From the NCBI GenBank assembly GCA_937124505.1, contig CAKZKV010000308.1, positions 1 through 8,859 on the forward strand: a DNA stretch of 8,859 bases, given 5' to 3'. This DNA comes from an uncultured Alphaproteobacteria bacterium. GTDB taxonomy: Bacteria > Pseudomonadota > Alphaproteobacteria > Micavibrionales > Micavibrionaceae. Position numbers and translations under genes: made by a program. Positions 5,560 through 8,859 of this stretch are shown in pieces (position 1 is the first letter of the stretch; each line of letters opens with the position of its first letter). The notes under the pieces are model-generated. The model did no database searches and was not told where the DNA came from. It saw nothing but the letters and a program-made list of their open reading frames with translations.

Positions 5560-7341
5560 ATGTCAATATTTGCTTCCGTTCTCTCGGCACAGAGTTTTCA
5601 GGACACGGTGAAACGCTTTCCGCTGTCCTGCCTGTATGCCGTTCTCATGTTTTTCGTCGCTGTTTCGGAAAACCATAATTGGGATATTTTTCCGCAGGAA
5701 GAGCCTTTTGCCGCTTTTTTTGCCGGAGGATTTTTTATCTTCGGGCTGTTTGTTCTGCTTTCCGAGAGTCTGGACTGGTCGCTGGGGCGGCAATATGCCC
5801 TGTCGTTTCTGATCGTGGTGGCGTTTGGCACATTGGTCTTTACATCAGACCAGTATGAGCGGCACATCCTGTTTATCTTTCCGGCCTTGCTGTTGTTGAT
5901 TATGAGCGCGCCGTTTGTGTTCAGGGAAAGTGGAAATACGGCATTCTGGCATTTTAATGCGGTTATGTGGGTTAATGTTGTTATCAGTATGATCGCGGCC
6001 ATTATTCTGGGCGGCGGCGCGAGTGCAGCAGTTGCGGCCATTGATTTCCTGTTTGGCGTGGATGTGGATCATGATGTGTATGCGGATATCTGGGCGTTTG
6101 CGTGTATTTTATTTGCACCTTTTTACGTGTTCTCGCAATTGCCGCGTGATTTTAATGCGAGCGTTGCCATCCCGGCCTATGAGATTATTTTGAAGTTCAT
6201 CGCGAACTGGCTTCTGGCACCGCTGGTGGTGATTTATATGGTTATTTTATACGCGTATTTCCTGAAAATCGTGTTTGAGTGGAATTTACCACAGGGACAA
6301 CTGGCATCCATTACAACCGGATTTGGTGGGGCCGGTGTTGCCGTTTACCTGATTTCCTGGCCGTTTCGGGAGACGGGAAGCTGGTTGGTGCGCGCTGTTC
6401 ACAAATATTTCTTTCCGGCCCTGATTGTGCCGGTGTTGATGATGGCGGTCAGTATTATCGTGCGTCTGAATGAATATGGGCTGACCGAAGAACGATATAT
6501 GATTGCGCTCACTGCACTTTGGTTTGCAGTCGTGATTATCCTGTTTTTAATGCGGCAGAAGGCCCTCAAACTCATTCCGCTTATTCTGGGGTGCGCCATG
6601 ATTGTCGCGTCCTTTGGGCCGTGGGGCGCGGTGTCCCTGTCCGGATACAGCCAGTTTCAGAGATTGCAGGCGCTTTTGATCCAAAATAACCTGTTGCAAA
6701 ATGGGAAGATCGTTCCTCTGGAGGGTGAGATATCCTTTGCGGATGAAAAAGGGATCAATTCTATTTTACGTTACTTCGATCGCCGGAAGGAACTTGACCG
6801 CATCAAGAAGGCCTTTCCTCTGAAAGAGGGTGTATGGGGGGACTATAATGTAGACATGATCAAGCAGATGAATCTGGAGTATATTTCCGAATATGTGACC
6901 GAAAAGCATCAGGCGGAAAATCAGGGGTATATATCATATGATGGGATGTTTTACAAACCAAGGGGCTATGATATCGGCGGATACAGGTATTTTTACGATA
7001 TTAAAAATCTGCGGGATAAGGTGCATGTTCCTGATCAGGACGGTGAAACGCTTTTGCATGCAGGGCCGCCGCTGGAACTGAAAATGAAAGACGGGAAATT
7101 GCATATCAAGGTTGATGAGGAATGGGGGCTGGAACTGGATGTTGCTGCTTATATTCAACAGCAGGACTTTACTGAAAGAAACATGGATAAAAACAGGCGA
7201 TTGCATGAGATTGAAGGGACAAATGATGGCGTGCAGGCAAAACTCATTCTTCAACACATGTATGGGAAACAAGAAGAGGGGCAGCGACCGGATATTAATG
7301 AAATCAGCTTCTATCTGCTTCTGAATATGCGGAAAGAATGA
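5560..7341 (+). CDS. DUF4153-like polytopic membrane protein
   Basis: This 593-residue protein has two halves. Residues about 20-353 hold 10 to 11 hydrophobic segments (for example 21-37, 51-69, 77-94, 102-121, 134-152, 176-193, 207-236, 284-301, 313-331 and 336-353). Residues about 365-593 form a hydrophilic domain with no known motif that I recognise. The segment VRLNEYGLTEERYMIALTAL (301-320), followed by FGPWGAVSLSGYSQFQRLQ (352-370), resembles the signature region of DUF4153 membrane proteins, whose function is not defined. The start at 5560 is supported by AAGGA (5546-5550), which lies inside the end of serS. With only 5 bp to serS, translation is probably linked. It occupies the place where surE often lies between serS and pcm. 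A transport or envelope role is possible but only a guess. Confidence 0.88.
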   Translation: MSIFASVLSAQSFQDTVKRFPLSCLYAVLMFFVAVSENHNWDIFPQEEPFAAFFAGGFFIFGLFVLLSESLDWSLGRQYALSFLIVVAFGTLVFTSDQYERHILFIFPALLLLIMSAPFVFRESGNTAFWHFNAVMWVNVVISMIAAIILGGGASAAVAAIDFLFGVDVDHDVYADIWAFACILFAPFYVFSQLPRDFNASVAIPAYEIILKFIANWLLAPLVVIYMVILYAYFLKIVFEWNLPQGQLASITTGFGGAGVAVYLISWPFRETGSWLVRAVHKYFFPALIVPVLMMAVSIIVRLNEYGLTEERYMIALTALWFAVVIILFLMRQKALKLIPLILGCAMIVASFGPWGAVSLSGYSQFQRLQALLIQNNLLQNGKIVPLEGEISFADEKGINSILRYFDRRKELDRIKKAFPLKEGVWGDYNVDMIKQMNLEYISEYVTEKHQAENQGYISYDGMFYKPRGYDIGGYRYFYDIKNLRDKVHVPDQDGETLLHAGPPLELKMKDGKLHIKVDEEWGLELDVAAYIQQQDFTERNMDKNRRLHEIEGTNDGVQAKLILQHMYGKQEEGQRPDINEISFYLLLNMRKE

Positions 7342-7383
7342 TTTTTTTCTCGCCTTTACACCAACAGACAGTAAACTGGAAAC

Positions 7384-8076
7384 ATGCAAATTCCTGATCC
7401 ATCCGTTTTGCCGCTTCAAAATTATGGTCGTGTGATCCGCCTGATCATGGATTTGCGTGACAAGGGGATTAACGACACGGCTGTGCTGTCTGCAATTGAG
7501 CGTGTGCCGCGGGAGATATTCGTCCCGCAGCAAATGCTGGATCAGGCCTATGAAGATATCGCTCTGCCGATTGGGCGCGGGCAAACCATTTCCCAGCCGC
7601 TGGTCGTCGCGACGATGACCGAGGCGCTGGCGGTTGGGGACCGTGACAAGGTTCTGGAAATCGGGACAGGATCGGGATATCAGGCGGCAATTTTGTCAAA
7701 GCTGTGCCGCCGTCTTTATACGATTGAGCGTCATAAACCATTGCTTGAGAACGCCCAGCAAGTCTTTGATGAACTCAAGTTGCGGAATATTACGGCGATC
7801 TGTGGAGACGGGATGCGCGGCTGGCCGGTGATTAACGGGATTTCGCAGGCGCCATTTCAGCGCATTATTGTGACCGCTGCTGCTCGTGGTAAACCGCCGC
7901 AGGAATTGCTGGATCAGCTTGATCAAGGCGGCATTATGGTTTGCCCCGTTGGAGAGAGCAGCGATGATCAGGTCTTGAAGAAATACCAGAAATTGTCTGA
8001 CGATACTTATTCAATTTCGGACATCTGCCCGGTGCGGTTTGTTCCCCTTCTTCCTGATGTTGCCAGAGACGCTTAG
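7384..8076 (+). CDS. pcm: Protein-L-isoaspartate O-methyltransferase
   Basis: Pcm uses S-adenosylmethionine to methylate L-isoaspartyl residues that arise by ageing of Asn and Asp, starting their repair in the cytoplasm. The 230-residue product shows the family-specific motif GRGQTISQP (64-72), the SAM-binding motif I VLEIGTGSGYQAA (90-102), acidic residue E115 in YTIERH (112-117) for the ribose, motif II RIIVTAAA (160-167), GGIMVCPVG (182-190) and the C-terminal CPVRFVPL (215-222). Length and order match the family, and no key residue is missing. The start at 7384 has a weak GGA site 4-5 nt upstream. It lies 42 bp after the DUF4153-like gene with no terminator visible, so it probably shares the serS transcript. 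After its stop a T5 run (8081-8085) follows without a good stem. Confidence 0.97.
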   Translation: MQIPDPSVLPLQNYGRVIRLIMDLRDKGINDTAVLSAIERVPREIFVPQQMLDQAYEDIALPIGRGQTISQPLVVATMTEALAVGDRDKVLEIGTGSGYQAAILSKLCRRLYTIERHKPLLENAQQVFDELKLRNITAICGDGMRGWPVINGISQAPFQRIIVTAAARGKPPQELLDQLDQGGIMVCPVGESSDDQVLKKYQKLSDDTYSISDICPVRFVPLLPDVARDA

Positions 8077-8096
8077 CCGCTTTTTCTAAATTTGTA

Positions 8097-8124
8097 TCGA
8101 AAAAATTAAGAATTAAGGTATAAT
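8097..8124 (+). promoter_or_regulatory. Sigma70-like promoter of the LysM/M23 lipoprotein gene
   Basis: A perfect consensus -10 box TATAAT (8119-8124) is preceded after 16 bp by TCGAAA (8097-8102, 4 of 6 -35 matches). Another reading, TTGTAT (8092-8097), has a 21-bp spacer and is less likely. The whole 97-bp gap is strongly AT-rich. Transcription would start near 8131, leaving about 43 nt of leader. This suggests the lipoprotein gene can be expressed apart from the serS-pcm transcript. Confidence 0.6.
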
Positions 8125-8155
8125 ATCAATATTCAGTAACTAGCCCTTTGATATT
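8122..8155. repeat. 8-bp inverted repeat flanking the predicted transcription start
   Basis: AATATCAA (8122-8129) and TTGATATT (8148-8155) are perfect inverted arms with an 18-nt spacer. The left arm overlaps the -10 box, and the predicted transcription start lies just after it. It is better placed as a DNA operator than as an RNA hairpin, because only the right arm would be transcribed. AT-rich arms make a chance match possible. Confidence 0.3.
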
Positions 8156-8173
8156 CATCTAGATTATTCTTCT

Positions 8174-8859
8174 ATGGTTCGGTTGAAACTTATTCTCTGT
8201 CTTGCATTACTCAGCGCCTGCACACAAAAGCCGGCGCCTTTATCCACCTATGGCGGCGGGGTCGGGGCAGGCAGTGCCGGAATGCATACGGTCTCCAGCG
8301 GAGATACGGTCTATAGCATCTCCAAACGTTACAAGGTTGATATGCCGGACGTTATTCTGGCCAACAGCCTGTCTGCGCCATTTCGCCTATATGTTGGCCA
8401 ACGTTTGAAACTTCCGGCACCGCAGATTTATGATGTGCGCAGCGGGGACAACCTTTATACCGTGTCCCGCTTGTTCAATGTCAGTCAGTCACGGCTGGCG
8501 GAGATCAACAGTCTTTCTGCGCCCTATACGATTTTTGCCGGACAAAAGCTGAAAATTCCCGGTCTGTCAAGCACTGCAGCCAATACATCTTTTCCTGAAA
8601 ATGGAGCCAAAGCAGCAAAAGTGGAGCCTGTGAGAAAAACGGTGCTACCATCACGCAAGCCGGTTGTTCAAAAAGCTGTGCTGAAAGCCCCGGAGAAATC
8701 TTTTGCAAATCCCGGGAAATTTATACGTCCTGTCTCTGGAAAAATTATTTCTTCTTACGGCCCCAAGAAGCACGGGTTGCATAATGACGGGGTGAATATT
8801 GCCGCCGCTCGCGGCGCAGCAGTCAAGGCAGCGGCTGATGGGCAGGTTGTGTATGCGGG
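8174..8859 (+). CDS. LysM-LysM-LytM/M23 lipoprotein, NlpD-like (3' end beyond window)
   Basis: This is an envelope lipoprotein expected to bind peptidoglycan and, by analogy with NlpD/EnvC, to activate cell-wall amidases during division. The frame opens at ATG 8174 and runs off the window edge after 228 codons. The N-terminus has a hydrophobic signal and a lipobox L13-S14-A15-C16, so C16 should be lipidated. LysM 1 spans about 38-81 (HTVSSGDTVYSI ... QRLKLP) and LysM 2 about 86-129 (YDVRSGDNLYTV ... QKLKIP). A Lys/Ala/Pro-rich linker (130-180) leads to a LytM domain starting near 182 (FIRPVSGKIISSYG). In the usual zinc motif HxGxD the aligned residues here are N204 and N208 (NDGVN), so the first two zinc ligands look lost; this points to a non-catalytic activator. 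No clear ribosome binding site is seen. pcm lies 97 bp upstream. Confidence 0.93.
   Translation, partial: MVRLKLILCLALLSACTQKPAPLSTYGGGVGAGSAGMHTVSSGDTVYSISKRYKVDMPDVILANSLSAPFRLYVGQRLKLPAPQIYDVRSGDNLYTVSRLFNVSQSRLAEINSLSAPYTIFAGQKLKIPGLSSTAANTSFPENGAKAAKVEPVRKTVLPSRKPVVQKAVLKAPEKSFANPGKFIRPVSGKIISSYGPKKHGLHNDGVNIAAARGAAVKAAADGQVVYA

Noticed and set aside
7342..7383. T-run after the DUF4153 gene as an intrinsic terminator
   Set aside because: A run of T occurs right after the stop, but no stable GC-rich stem precedes it.
6934..7584. Minus-strand open frame of 216 codons across the DUF4153 gene end and the pcm start
   Set aside because: It overlaps two plus-strand genes, one with strong family motifs. 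It has no recognisable domain and looks like a shadow frame.

Overview
The window looks like a chromosomal housekeeping segment of an alphaproteobacterium. The main reasons are the serS ... pcm - LysM/M23 lipoprotein order, an arrangement often seen in Alphaproteobacteria, and the form of the LipB, SerRS and LysM/LytM proteins. Which order or family it belongs to cannot be decided from this sequence alone. I see no plasmid, phage, IS, CRISPR or toxin-antitoxin signature.

Left part (1-1650). This is the AT-richer and less typical end. It holds an unrecognised 172-residue soluble protein (77-595, +) and a UPF0114/YqhA-type inner-membrane protein (673-1230, +). Next come a possible 63-residue small protein on the minus strand (1272-1463) that converges on yqhA across a 9-bp hairpin, and a tRNA-Leu(GAG) gene on the minus strand (1562-1650) with an encoded CCA and a readable promoter.

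Middle (1759-4135). lipB (octanoyltransferase, +) runs tail to tail into a two-gene minus-strand unit of N-formylglutamate amidohydrolase (FGase) family proteins. The lipB frame and the promoter-distal FGase frame overlap on opposite strands by 143 bp. Each gene's variable tail lies opposite the other's conserved core. The FGase pair is divergent from serS across about 66 bp.

Right part (4202-8859). serS, a polytopic DUF4153-like membrane protein, pcm (protein-L-isoaspartate O-methyltransferase) and a lipoprotein with two LysM domains and a LytM/M23 domain all run on the plus strand. The last gene is cut by the window edge. serS and the DUF4153 gene are 5 bp apart and pcm follows after 42 bp, so these three are probably one transcript. 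The lipoprotein gene has its own good sigma70-like promoter. surE, which usually lies between serS and pcm in this arrangement, is absent and the DUF4153 gene occupies its place.

The genes serve unrelated basic functions: lipoylation, Ser-tRNA charging, damaged-protein repair, leucine decoding and cell-wall remodelling. I do not see a convincing new multi-gene system. The most unusual points are the lipB/FGase antisense overlap, the AT-rich extra segment inside serS, the two divergent FGase-family genes side by side, the replacement of surE, and a 15-bp palindrome over the tRNA-Leu promoter.
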